A DNA stretch of 64,000 nucleotides from Thiohalophilus thiocyanatoxydans (GTDB taxonomy: Bacteria > Pseudomonadota > Gammaproteobacteria > UBA6429 > Thiohalophilaceae). Positions 1 to 8,826 of the stretch are shown in pieces. The notes beneath the pieces were generated by a model. The model was given only the letters and a program-made list of their open reading frames with translations, was not told where the DNA came from and did no database searches. Numbering within the stretch: the first letter of the stretch is position 1; each line of letters begins with the position of its first letter. The stretch lies in contig NZ_SOQX01000001.1 of the NCBI RefSeq assembly GCF_004366735.1, positions 372,001 to 436,000 on the forward strand, read 5' to 3'. Position numbers and translations under genes: made by a program.

Positions 1-98
1 CGGATCGCGCCGAATACCGGGTCAGCCTGACCGCCAGCGGCCTGATCGCCCGGCCCGACAACGCCGTCGCCGAACAGGCGCTGCGCCGCTGGCGCTGA
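1..98 (+). CDS. C-terminal end of an unidentified protein
   Basis: An open frame enters from the left edge and reads about 31 residues to a TGA at 96-98, ending ALRRWR. The visible stretch (DRAEYRVSLTASG, then a segment ending in RRWR) has normal high-GC coding character but is too short to assign a family. The next gene starts 164 bases downstream beyond an inverted repeat, so the two are probably not translationally coupled. Nothing else can be said from this window. Confidence 0.5.
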   Translation, partial: DRAEYRVSLTASGLIARPDNAVAEQALRRWR

Positions 99-118
99 AC
101 AGGTGCGTTAACGTAAAA

Positions 119-226
119 ACATCACCACCAAGACACCAAGCCACCAAGGGAAATAATGTGGTGAATCGCAATTTCCCAAAATCGAAACAAAGAACTCTTT
201 GTGTCTTGGCGTCTTGGTGGTGAGAT
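119..226. repeat. Inverted repeat of the CCAAGACA type
   Basis: A left arm (119-147) built from loose eight-base units around ACCAAGAC is repeated as reverse complement at 197-226 (CTTTGTGTCTTGGCGTCTTG and onward), with about 50 bases between. The whole can fold into one long imperfect hairpin. It lies between the end of the first gene and the ribosome-binding site of the histidine kinase. No coding potential is seen. Confidence 0.75.
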
Positions 227-262
227 TTTCGTCGAGCCGCCTGACGGACAGGAAGTGAAACC

Positions 263-2233
263 TTGCGTATACGAACCAACATCTTCATCTGGGTATTTTT
301 CGCCACGGTGGTACCGCTGACCGGTCTGATGCTGGGCGCGACCTATTACAGCCAGAACGCCTATCAACAGGCGGTTTCCCATGATGTGTTGTCGAGCCTG
401 GAGAGTATTTCGCGCGAGCTGGAGCGCCATCTGCGGGATAACCAGGAGCTGGTACAGGGGATGGCGCGGGCGCCGGCAGTGCAGGGGTTTGTTCCGGTAC
501 TGGCGGGGCAGGCCTCCGGCCGCTTGCCGGAGCACAGTGCCCGTTTACGTGCGCAGGTCAATCGCTATTTTGAAGGCTTTCAGACTATCTTGCCGGGGAC
601 CTTTTACCTGCGTCTGCTGGACGTCAAAGGCAACTCGCTGGTCAAGGTCAGTCACAATAACCGCAGCGATCCGACGTACGAAAGCCTCTCGGGGCTCGAT
701 TATGTCGAGCAGGAGATCGCTTCGGAAAAGTTTGTCACGCGATTGCGCGAACTGGCACCGGATCAGGCCCATGCGCTGGATCTGCCGCACAACCGGCTCA
801 ATGAGATGCTGGAATTTAACTTCACCTTGCTCGATTATGTGGTCCCGCTCTATCAGGACGATCAATGGGTGGGGGCGCTGGCCGTCACACTGGGTGGCCG
901 GCATCTGGACAGGATTCTGGATAACGCCTCGCGCCTGTATCAGGGCGAATTGTTCGTGGTGGAAAACAATCCCGACAAGCCGCGGCGCCACGGCCGGATT
1001 TTGTATGACAAGAGCAGCGACATCCGTTTTGCCCAGATCCGGGCCGAGACAGTGTTTGCCGGCGACAAATACGATGATCAGATGTTGACCGAAGTGGTGG
1101 ACAGTACCCGCGGCTTATATCGCAGTGAGGACGAACGATTCCACAACTATTATGTCGAGCTGACCCCCTATCCGGATCGGCTGATCAGCTGGGTATTGAC
1201 CTCGCATATCGACTCCAGTGTCATTTTTTCCCCCTATTCCGTCATTCTGATCGGCATCGGGTTGTTCGGTATTGCTGCCCTGATTATCACGCTGTTGTTG
1301 AGCGACATCGGCGTGCGCAAGGTGGCGCAACCGGTCTGTCGACTGGCTGGCCGAATCAAGGCCTATGCCAATGGCGATCATACCCAGCGCGCCGAGGAGA
1401 AGCAGGCGATCGATGAAATCGGGGCGCTGGCCCAGGCTTTCAATTATCTGGCCGACACCCTGGATACCGCGCGCGAGCAGCGTGATCGCGCCGAACACAT
1501 GATGTTGCAGAGTAACAAGCTGGCCAGTATCGGCCAGATGGCGGCGGGCATCGGTCATGAGATCAATAACCCACTCAACAATGTGCTCTCCTATACCAAA
1601 TTATTGCAGCGTACGCTGCAAAAAGTGGAATACGATGAGCCTCAAACCCGTCAACGTGTACAGACGGATCTGGACGCCCTGCGCGACGAGGCCTTGAGAG
1701 CATCGGACATCGTGCGCGGGATTCTCAATTTCGCCCGCCAGGTACCGCCGCAATACAGTCATTTCGATGTTCAGCCCTGGCTGGAAAATACGCTGGCCCT
1801 GGTCAGACAGGCCGCCAGGGGACGGCATGTACAGCTGGATCTGCAGTGTGATTTTGCGGGCGAGCTGGAGGGCGACCGCAGTCAGCTACAGCAGGCGCTA
1901 ATCAATCTGCTGTTGAATGCGATTCAGGCCAGTCCCCCGGATGGCCGGGTCCTGATTCGGTGTCAGCGTCAGGCGACGCGGTTGATACTGACCATTCGCG
2001 ATGAGGGCGAGGGTATCGCGCCGGAGAAACTGGACAATATTTTTGATCCCTTCTTCAGCACCAAGGCTGAAGGCGAGGGCAGCGGACTGGGGTTGTCGAT
2101 CAGCCTGGGGATTATCGAATTCCATAATGGTGCGCTGACGATCGAAAACAACCCCGACGGTGGTGTTACCGCCACAGTTGTACTACCGTTACAGGCCGAC
2201 AGCGCGAACCAGGAACGAGTCGCCAATGACTAA
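263..2233 (+). CDS. Membrane sensor histidine kinase
   Basis: The 656-residue protein is an inner-membrane sensor kinase. It has a first membrane segment near residues 8-30, a periplasmic sensor of about 290 residues (Cache-like by size and position, not identified further), a second membrane segment near 323-345, a HAMP linker, a HisKA domain with the phospho-acceptor His near 432 in GIGHEINNPLNN, and an HATPase domain with N-box (LLLNAIQ), G1 (DEGEGIAP) and G2 (GSGLGLSIS) boxes. The start is TTG, chosen because AGGAAGTG lies just upstream and no better start is in frame. Its stop overlaps the start of the response regulator by 8 bases, so the two form a cognate pair. This kinase type usually partners NtrC-type sigma-54 activators. 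The signal is unknown. Confidence 0.9.
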   Translation: MRIRTNIFIWVFFATVVPLTGLMLGATYYSQNAYQQAVSHDVLSSLESISRELERHLRDNQELVQGMARAPAVQGFVPVLAGQASGRLPEHSARLRAQVNRYFEGFQTILPGTFYLRLLDVKGNSLVKVSHNNRSDPTYESLSGLDYVEQEIASEKFVTRLRELAPDQAHALDLPHNRLNEMLEFNFTLLDYVVPLYQDDQWVGALAVTLGGRHLDRILDNASRLYQGELFVVENNPDKPRRHGRILYDKSSDIRFAQIRAETVFAGDKYDDQMLTEVVDSTRGLYRSEDERFHNYYVELTPYPDRLISWVLTSHIDSSVIFSPYSVILIGIGLFGIAALIITLLLSDIGVRKVAQPVCRLAGRIKAYANGDHTQRAEEKQAIDEIGALAQAFNYLADTLDTAREQRDRAEHMMLQSNKLASIGQMAAGIGHEINNPLNNVLSYTKLLQRTLQKVEYDEPQTRQRVQTDLDALRDEALRASDIVRGILNFARQVPPQYSHFDVQPWLENTLALVRQAARGRHVQLDLQCDFAGELEGDRSQLQQALINLLLNAIQASPPDGRVLIRCQRQATRLILTIRDEGEGIAPEKLDNIFDPFFSTKAEGEGSGLGLSISLGIIEFHNGALTIENNPDGGVTATVVLPLQADSANQERVAND

Positions 2234-3575
2234 CCCGCCCGTCATACTGTTTGTCGACGATGATCCCAAAGCCGGTGAGCTGATGGCCCGCTTTACCGAG
2301 GAGGCGGATTTTGAATGCCGCGTCTACCAGGAACCGCTCGCCGCGCTGGAGTATTTCAAACAGCATCCGGTGCAGCTGATTGTCAGCGACCTGCGCATGC
2401 CCGATATGAGCGGCACCGAACTGTTGCAGGCGGTCCGCGAGCAGGACAGCCGTATTCCTTTTATTATTATCACCGGATACGCCAACGTGGATAATGCCAT
2501 CGAGGCCATGCGTCACGGCGCCACCGACTTTATCAAAAAACCCTATGACATGGATGAGTTGCAGCTGCTGATCGAGCGCAATCTCAAGCTCGACGCCCTG
2601 CGCCAGGAAAACCGGCTGCTCAAGCGTCAGCTCAGCGACGAACGTAACCGTTTCGGCATGGTGGGACACGCCGGGCCGATCATGGAAATCTATAAAATCA
2701 TCAGCAAAATCGCCGACATCCGCTGCAACGTGATTATCGAGGGCGAGTCGGGGACCGGCAAGGAGCTGGCGGCGCGGGCCATTCACTACCAGAGCGAATA
2801 CGCCGATCAGCCGTTTGTGGTCATCGACTGCGGCGCGTTGACCGACACCCTGCTGGAAACCGAGTTGTTTGGCCACGAAAAGGGCGCCTTTACCGGCGCG
2901 CACCAGAGCAAACGCGGTTTGCTGGAGATGGCCTCGGGGGGGACGGTATTTCTGGATGAGATCGGCAACATTTCCGATGCCATGCAAATCAAGCTGATGC
3001 GCGCGATTCAGGAGCAGCAGATTACCCGGGTAGGCGGCCTGCAACCCACGCCTATCGATGTGCGCTTTATCGTGGCAACCAATCAGGATATTGACCAACT
3101 GGTCAGTGAGGGCCAGTTCCGCCACGATCTCTATCATCGCCTGAATGTGGTTAAATTCCGCATGCCGCCGTTACGTGAGCGGCGGGATGATATTCCGATT
3201 CTGGTACGCTACTTTATCGATCATTACGCCAGTCAGTATGGCCGCGAGGTCAGGGAGTTCGATCAGGAGTCGATGCACAAGCTGATGGAACATGATTGGC
3301 CCGGCAACGTCCGCGAACTGCAGAATCTGATCGAACGCACCATCGCGCTGGCCGATAGTCCGGTTTTGCATCTGGATGATATCGACACTATCCGCAGTGG
3401 CGGGGGGATCGACAGTGATCTGCCCAGTCTGGCCGAACTGGAGCAGCGTTACATCTACAAGATCCTGGACCGCTTCAGCGGCAGTCGCGAAAAAACCGCC
3501 GAAATCCTCGGCATCAACAAATCCACCCTGTGGCGAAAACTGCAAAGCTACAAGCAGGAAGAGGGGAGCGAGTAG
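2226..3575 (+). CDS. Sigma-54-dependent response regulator, NtrC type
   Basis: The 449-residue cytoplasmic activator receives phosphate from the overlapping kinase and drives RNA polymerase with sigma-54. The receiver domain spans about residues 5-120 with the phospho-acceptor Asp near 55 in VSDLRMPD. The AAA+ domain follows with Walker A GESGTGKE, the sigma-54 contact loop GAFTGA, and Walker B GGTVFLDEIG. A Fis-type helix-turn-helix ends the protein (REKTAEILGINKSTLWRKL). The ATG at 2226 is preferred over upstream in-frame codons because the receiver domain begins right after it (MTNPPVILFVDDD). Targets cannot be named from the window. Confidence 0.92.
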   Translation: MTNPPVILFVDDDPKAGELMARFTEEADFECRVYQEPLAALEYFKQHPVQLIVSDLRMPDMSGTELLQAVREQDSRIPFIIITGYANVDNAIEAMRHGATDFIKKPYDMDELQLLIERNLKLDALRQENRLLKRQLSDERNRFGMVGHAGPIMEIYKIISKIADIRCNVIIEGESGTGKELAARAIHYQSEYADQPFVVIDCGALTDTLLETELFGHEKGAFTGAHQSKRGLLEMASGGTVFLDEIGNISDAMQIKLMRAIQEQQITRVGGLQPTPIDVRFIVATNQDIDQLVSEGQFRHDLYHRLNVVKFRMPPLRERRDDIPILVRYFIDHYASQYGREVREFDQESMHKLMEHDWPGNVRELQNLIERTIALADSPVLHLDDIDTIRSGGGIDSDLPSLAELEQRYIYKILDRFSGSREKTAEILGINKSTLWRKLQSYKQEEGSE

Positions 3576-3604
3576 TTCGAATCAATTTTTGGGTACTCTG
3601 GAAA

Positions 3605-3746
3605 TTAACGCGGAGGTCGCGGAGGCGCAAAGATGTAATTTTTAATGTTGAATTTTAAATTTTGAATTGCAGCGTCTGCATTTAACTCAAAATTCAACAT
3701 TAAAAGTTGCCTTACGTCCTCTGCGTCTCCGCGACCTCCGCGTTTT
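3605..3746. repeat. 142-bp near-perfect nested palindrome
   Basis: The outer arms are GCGGAGGTCGCGGAGGCGCA-type sequence (3605-3632) and its reverse complement (3718-3746). The inner arms are AT-rich, TTTTTAATGTTGAATTTT (from about 3639) facing AAAATTCAACATTAAAAG (up to 3707). Together they make a hairpin with only a few unpaired bases in the middle. It lies in the 278-base gap between the response regulator and the DUF255 gene. There are no open frames and no transposase. The GC-rich outer and AT-rich inner arms look like one repeat inserted in another. Confidence 0.8.
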
Positions 3747-3853
3747 TTCCAGGGCATTGGATAAGAGGGCAGGGTGTATCCCGCGAGCCGATCCTATGAA
3801 TTTTTTCAAGCTGCCACTGTCTTATTAACAAGCTTTGATCAATATTATCGGTT

Positions 3854-5668
3854 ATGTCATTTCTTTCCAAATGGTTATGTTGCTTCGGTTTGCTGTTACT
3901 GCCGGCAAGCGTCGTCGGTGACGAGTTGCGCAACCAGTTGGCGGATCACGGCTCGGCCTATCTGGCCATGCACGGCGAGGATCCGGTGCACTGGCAGCAG
4001 TGGAATGCCGAGACCGTTGAGCGAGCCAGAAAGCAGAACAAGCTGTTGTATGTCTCCAGTGGCTATTTCGCCTGCCACTGGTGCCATGTCATGCAACGGG
4101 AAAGCTATCAAAACGCACAAATCGCCGGGGTTCTTAACCGTCACTTTATTCCGGTTAAAGTGGACCGTGAACTGAATCCGGCACTGGATAATCGCCTGCT
4201 CGATTTTGTCGAACGCACCCAGGGTTACAGCGGCTGGCCACTGAATGTCTTCATTACGCCGGAAGGCTATCCGCTGGTGGGAATGGTGTATCAGCCGCCG
4301 GAAGAGTTTCAGCAGATTCTGGCGCGGCTTCGGGAACAGTGGCAGTCGGACCCGGCCGAACTCAGGGGGCTGGCCCGGGGTACGACGGCGCAACTTAACG
4401 AGCGCTCACCCGTCACACAGGATGTCGAAGCGGGTGAATTACGCGAGAAGTTCCTCGAAGCCAGCCTCGGCCGGGCCGACGAACTGGAAGGCGGCTTTGG
4501 CGCCGAGAACAAGTTTCCCTCGGTACCGCAGCTGAATGCCTTGCTGACAATCTATCAGCAGGAGAAGCAGGAGAGGCTGGGGGATTTTCTGAATCTGACC
4601 CTGCAGGGCATGGCGAGCCAGGGATTGTATGATCACCTGGCGGGCGGTTTTTTCCGCTATACCGTCGATCCGGGCTGGCAGGAGCCGCATTTTGAAAAGA
4701 TGCTGTACGACAATGCCCTGCTGGCTTCCCTCTATTTGCGTGCGGCCAGGGTGCTGGATGAGCCGGTATACCGCCGGACTGCCCTGGAGACGCTGGAGTT
4801 TATGCGCCGCGACTTCCAGCGCGAGAACGGCGGCTTGCTGTCGAGTTTCTCCGCCATCGACGACAAAGATATCGAGGGTGGCTATTACCTGTGGCGGGAA
4901 GCTGAAGTGAAAGCAGTCCTGAGCGAGACGGAGTTCGAGGTAGCGCGTCGTGTCTGGGATCTGGACGGCCCGCCGGAACTGGAGCATGGCCATCATCTGC
5001 GTATCGTCACCAGTGTGGAGGAGGCGGCCGAGACACTGGAAAAACCGAATGAACAGGTCGAACAGATCCTGGCACGCAGCCGTGCCAAACTGCTGCAGCA
5101 ACGTCGCCAACGCACCCTGCCGGCCGATACCAAGCAGATTGCCGCCTGGAACGGCCTGGCGCTCTCTGCCTTGGTCGCCGGCGCGCGCGAGGACGCCGGA
5201 TTGAAACAGGCCACGGTGGCGTTACAGGGCTTTATTCTCGATGAGCTGTGGGACGGTTCGCAGCTCAAGCGGGCTCACGGCGCGCAGCAACAACTGGGAC
5301 ATGTCGGACTCGAGGATTACGCCTATGTGGCGCGGGGCTTGCTGGATTATGCGCGTTATCGTAACGATGAGGCGACATTGAATGTCGCCAACGACATCAT
5401 CCACCAGGCCTGGGAGGAGTTTTTCAGCCCTGAAGGCTGGTTGTTGCAACGCCGGCCCCTGCTCAAATATGGCGCGCGCCAGCCGGTCCTGGCCGATGGT
5501 CCCATGCCATCGCCTTCCGCGGTATTGATACAGGCCACCCGCGCACTGCTGGAGCAGCGTCCCGATCCGGCACTGGAAAAGTCGCTGCAATTGGCACTGG
5601 GATTGCGCGAGGCGCCCATGCTGGAATCGCCGTTCTGGTATGCCAGCCATAACATGTTGTCACGTTAA
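3854..5668 (+). CDS. DUF255 thioredoxin-domain protein (YyaL/SPATA20-like), exported
   Basis: The 604-residue protein has a Sec signal peptide (MSFLSKWLCCFGLLLLPASVVG), then a thioredoxin-like DUF255 domain (about residues 28-190) with the diagnostic CHWCHVM motif. An alpha-toroid-like C-terminal domain follows, with family motifs GGFFRYTVDPGWQEPHFEKM and AAWNGLALSAL. YyaL-family proteins are usually about 650-700 residues and cytoplasmic, so the signal peptide suggests a periplasmic version. The biochemical role of the family is unsettled, with a thioredoxin-like redox function assumed. The gene stands alone between a palindromic repeat and a long gene-free stretch. Confidence 0.85.
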   Translation: MSFLSKWLCCFGLLLLPASVVGDELRNQLADHGSAYLAMHGEDPVHWQQWNAETVERARKQNKLLYVSSGYFACHWCHVMQRESYQNAQIAGVLNRHFIPVKVDRELNPALDNRLLDFVERTQGYSGWPLNVFITPEGYPLVGMVYQPPEEFQQILARLREQWQSDPAELRGLARGTTAQLNERSPVTQDVEAGELREKFLEASLGRADELEGGFGAENKFPSVPQLNALLTIYQQEKQERLGDFLNLTLQGMASQGLYDHLAGGFFRYTVDPGWQEPHFEKMLYDNALLASLYLRAARVLDEPVYRRTALETLEFMRRDFQRENGGLLSSFSAIDDKDIEGGYYLWREAEVKAVLSETEFEVARRVWDLDGPPELEHGHHLRIVTSVEEAAETLEKPNEQVEQILARSRAKLLQQRRQRTLPADTKQIAAWNGLALSALVAGAREDAGLKQATVALQGFILDELWDGSQLKRAHGAQQQLGHVGLEDYAYVARGLLDYARYRNDEATLNVANDIIHQAWEEFFSPEGWLLQRRPLLKYGARQPVLADGPMPSPSAVLIQATRALLEQRPDPALEKSLQLALGLREAPMLESPFWYASHNMLSR

Positions 5669-6531
5669 GCGGATCGCTATTTGGTGAAACGAGTGGGTCG
5701 GGCAGTGCAAAGCGCTTGACTGGATATAGCAAAGACGCGGGGCCGCTGTTCGAAAGTCCCGGATTGCTGTCAAGGACCGCGCGGGATACGGGCAGACCGC
5801 AACGCTGACTTGTCGAACTCCGTTTGGCAATCAACCGGCCGGTCATCTCGCCCGCAGATAACGCAGTATGAATAGAGTGCTTTGCTCGTTCAGGTTCCGG
5901 CGCGCTTGAGATGTGACTGCAACCATGGTTACAGCTGTTGTTCGAGCTCATGATGGAATTCGATACGCTCCAGCCCGTCTCGGGCAGCCGCCGGATCGTC
6001 CCGCCAAAAAGTAAATGTCATCGGTCTGACCGGGTGTCAGATAACAAGGCTCAACTCGTGACACTTCAATAACGATGATTTTGTACCCTCCCAGGCCTGT
6101 TTTGCACCCCGGCGGAATCTTCGTCTACTTTAGAAGCCACTCCAGTTACCAGCCGCTGGCGCAACCGGGCACAGGGCAGCCACCAGTGGATTCGGAGAAA
6201 GTGTGTAACCCGGTCAAGACGGTTGTATGGTGCAAACCGCAGAGCTCCGTTTTGCATTTCGCAGTCAATGTCGCATCAATCGGCGCTGGTGGCGATGTTT
6301 GTAATCCAGGTTGCGTTTTTCAGGAGGAAAATCCGGGTGTTATGGGGGGCCTTCCATTTGCTTCGTCAGGCCTGGAATTTGCATCACAGGTATTACTTCT
6401 GTGACTGGCCGGGCAGACAATGACAAAAACCGCCGGCAAATAATCACAACAGGTTGTCACGCCGCCAGCCATGGTTTGCCAGTGCTGTCGAGAGAGGGGT
6501 TTGCATAACAGGATAAATAAGGGGAGGCAGA
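5669..6531. other. Gene-poor stretch of 863 bases
   Basis: No complete gene is convincing here. Short open frames on both strands lack ribosome-binding sites and family-like sequence. The only coding-like trace is a frameshifted minus-strand remnant near 5929-6114 (listed separately). A strong ribosome-binding site (GGGGAGGC) for the next gene lies at the right end. Confidence 0.55.
5929..6114 (-). pseudogene. Possible remnant of a small gene with one frameshift
   Basis: Reading the minus strand from about 6114, an open frame gives YKIIVIEVSRVEPCYLTPGQ and TDDIYF. Shifting by one base within a run of five T continues as WRDDPAAARDGLERIEFH and HELEQQL to a TAA at 5929. Both halves look like real protein, and the join falls in a homopolymer, so this is either a decayed gene end or a sequencing indel. 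The upstream side is closed by an in-frame stop. The family is not recognised. Confidence 0.3.
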
Positions 6532-7353
6532 ATGAAAGCACGTATTCTTCTTTTAACATTGGGGATTGCCTGGTTGCAGCCGTTGTTCGCTGCCGAGACA
6601 TTGATCATGACCGCACCGCCACGAGAATCCCAGGCTGCGGGAGAGGAACAGTATGCCGTAACAGCCGAGTATATCAGCGAGGTACTCGACCGACCGGTTG
6701 AATACGAGTATTCCAGGGACTGGTTGCATTACCAGCGTCATATCCGTAACGGGACCTACGATATCGTCTTCGATGGTCCGCACTTTGCCTCATGGCGAGT
6801 GGCGCACGTCGGCCACGAGATGCTGGTCAGACTGCCCGGTAACCTGCAGTTTCATCTGCTCACTGCGGCGGATAACCAGGCGATCGACTCACCCGAAGAT
6901 ATGATTGGTAAAACCTCCTGCGGGATCTCCCCGCCCAATCTCTCCACCCTGAGTGTTCTGGCCCGTTTCCGTAATCCCGTGCGTCAGCCGGTCGTGCATG
7001 GTGTCAAGGGTGGAATGGGGGCTGTTTACAAAGCGTTCAAAAAGAGGGAGTGTGACGCCTTTGTGGTACGTACTTCGTTCTACCAGAATGTCATGAACGA
7101 AGAAGATCGACAGGAACTGAAAATCGTTTACACCTCGGATGCCATGCCCAACCAGTCGATTTCTGCCAGTGATCGGCTGACCCCGGAAGAACGGGCCAAA
7201 CTGCGCGACGCATTGCTGAGCGAGGCCGGTACCGAGGCGCTGAGGCCGGCATTGAATCGCTTTGCCAAAAAAGCCAAAGGCTTCATCGCTACAAATAATG
7301 ACGAATTCGAAGGTTATAACACTCTGCTCGAAGGGGTGATTTTCGGCTGGTAA
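6532..7353 (+). CDS. PhnD-like periplasmic phosphate/phosphonate-binding protein
   Basis: The 273-residue protein has a signal peptide (to about residue 20, ending LFAAE) and is a type 2 periplasmic binding protein of the PhnD/phosphonate-binding family. Family features are the domain beginning TLIMTAPPRESQAAGEEQY, the segment DIVFDGPHFASWR, and GGMGAVYKAFKKRECDAFVV. The usual PhnD is about 300 residues. There is no ABC permease or ATPase nearby. Instead the next two genes encode cyclic-di-GMP enzymes, so it may serve as the sensory subunit of a signalling system rather than for uptake (inference). GGGGAGGC precedes the ATG. Confidence 0.8.
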   Translation: MKARILLLTLGIAWLQPLFAAETLIMTAPPRESQAAGEEQYAVTAEYISEVLDRPVEYEYSRDWLHYQRHIRNGTYDIVFDGPHFASWRVAHVGHEMLVRLPGNLQFHLLTAADNQAIDSPEDMIGKTSCGISPPNLSTLSVLARFRNPVRQPVVHGVKGGMGAVYKAFKKRECDAFVVRTSFYQNVMNEEDRQELKIVYTSDAMPNQSISASDRLTPEERAKLRDALLSEAGTEALRPALNRFAKKAKGFIATNNDEFEGYNTLLEGVIFGW

Positions 7354-7437
7354 ATTGTGCTGGGCGGAGCCCGGGTGACCTTCGCCGGATGAGAGACTGC
7401 TGGTGGGATCGGAAATTCAGTTCTATACTGATTTTCT

Positions 7438-8826
7438 ATGAATCGTGCACGCGGCAGCGTTCTTCTTCCTTTTATCCTTGGCTATCGAGGTACGCTGCTG
7501 GGGCTTCTGGCCGTTACGCCGTTACTGGCCATTTTCTATCTACATTTCAATCAGGACCCCGCCCGGGTTTTCGAGCACCATACTTTTCATTTTACCGCGA
7601 TTACCCTGGCAATCCTGCTTGGTCTGTTTATCGGTTATGTAACCTGGCGTTGCTACCTTGAATCGGGTGAACGTTTCCTGCTGTGGCTGGCACTGGGGTT
7701 TGTCGGTTTTAGTGTGGTTTACGCGCCACATGGATTATTGACACCTCTGGCGCCCCACAATCCATGGTTGTTTCTGCTGTATGGCCCGGCCTCCCGGCTG
7801 GTGATGGCGGTCTGCTTTTTGCTGGCCGTGCTGCAGTATCAGGCGCCGGCCGATACGCCGGGGCACCGTTTAGGCATTGGTGGTTGGCTTCTGGCGTTGG
7901 GAATCTTTGTATTGATCGATGCATTGGTCGCGGTCTGGGCCTATTCCCCCTGGAACTCGAGTTTTGTGCTGCGTGTCGGCATGGAGTCGGCCTCGATTTT
8001 GTTGTTAGGGATCACCCTGGGCTGGATGTTTTTGCGTCGCGCCATGAACCCGTTGATGATTATTTATGCCCTGTCGCTGGCATGGTTTGGGCAGTCTTCC
8101 TTTGCTTTTACTATCGGCTCACCCTGGAACCATCAATGGTGGCTGGCACATCTGATTTTTGCCGGCGGTTTTCTGCTGCTGAGTTTTGGTGTTGTGCAGG
8201 CCTATTTGTCCACGTACTCCTTTGCCCGGGTCTACAGCCAGAGCGAACTGATGGCACGGTTGCGGCAGGAGAAACAGCGCGCCGAGCAGGCGCTGGTCGA
8301 ACTGCAGCATGCAAACCAGGATCTGGAGCGTCTGGCGTCAACCGATTCCCTGACCGGGGCGGCCAATCGTCGGGCATTGATGGCTCGGGCGGAACAGGAA
8401 ATTGCCCGGGCCGAACGGTATAAACTTCCCTTGTCGTTAATCCTGCTGGATCTGGATCACTTCAAGGAAATCAATGATCGCTACGGCCATCCAACCGGGG
8501 ACAGTGTACTCAAGGCATTCGTGGCGAAGGTACAGTCCATGTTGCGCCCCAGTGATCTGCTGGGCCGGCTGGGCGGTGAAGAGTTTGCCATATTGCTTCC
8601 CGAAACCGGCATTGAAGAGGCAAGCCAGGTGGCAGAACGGCTGCAGCAGTCGATGGCCGGGAAACCAATGGAGATCGATAACAAAGCCATACCTCTTACC
8701 TTGAGTGCAGGTGTTGTGGAGTTTCCATTACAGCAAGGGAGCGGGATCAGCGAGGCCTTCAGTCTTGCCGATAAACAGCTCTACCGGGCCAAAAATGCCG
8801 GACGTAACCGGGTGGCATCAGGATGA
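7438..8826 (+). CDS. Membrane diguanylate cyclase with 8 predicted TM helices
   Basis: The 462-residue protein should make cyclic di-GMP from two GTP at the inner membrane. About eight hydrophobic helices fill residues 14-260, followed by a short coiled coil (QEKQRAEQALVELQHANQDL). The GGDEF domain is near 300-460 with active-site GGEEF near residue 380 and an inhibitory I-site RPSD five residues before it. The N-terminal module resembles integral sensor domains of the 7TM/MASE kind, but I do not recognise the exact family. It follows the PhnD-like gene by 84 bases and overlaps the next gene by 4 bases (ATGA), so the three are probably one operon. Confidence 0.88.
   Translation: MNRARGSVLLPFILGYRGTLLGLLAVTPLLAIFYLHFNQDPARVFEHHTFHFTAITLAILLGLFIGYVTWRCYLESGERFLLWLALGFVGFSVVYAPHGLLTPLAPHNPWLFLLYGPASRLVMAVCFLLAVLQYQAPADTPGHRLGIGGWLLALGIFVLIDALVAVWAYSPWNSSFVLRVGMESASILLLGITLGWMFLRRAMNPLMIIYALSLAWFGQSSFAFTIGSPWNHQWWLAHLIFAGGFLLLSFGVVQAYLSTYSFARVYSQSELMARLRQEKQRAEQALVELQHANQDLERLASTDSLTGAANRRALMARAEQEIARAERYKLPLSLILLDLDHFKEINDRYGHPTGDSVLKAFVAKVQSMLRPSDLLGRLGGEEFAILLPETGIEEASQVAERLQQSMAGKPMEIDNKAIPLTLSAGVVEFPLQQGSGISEAFSLADKQLYRAKNAGRNRVASG

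Noticed and set aside
2166-3137. 323-codon open frame on the minus strand
   Set aside because: Shadow of the sigma-54 response regulator.
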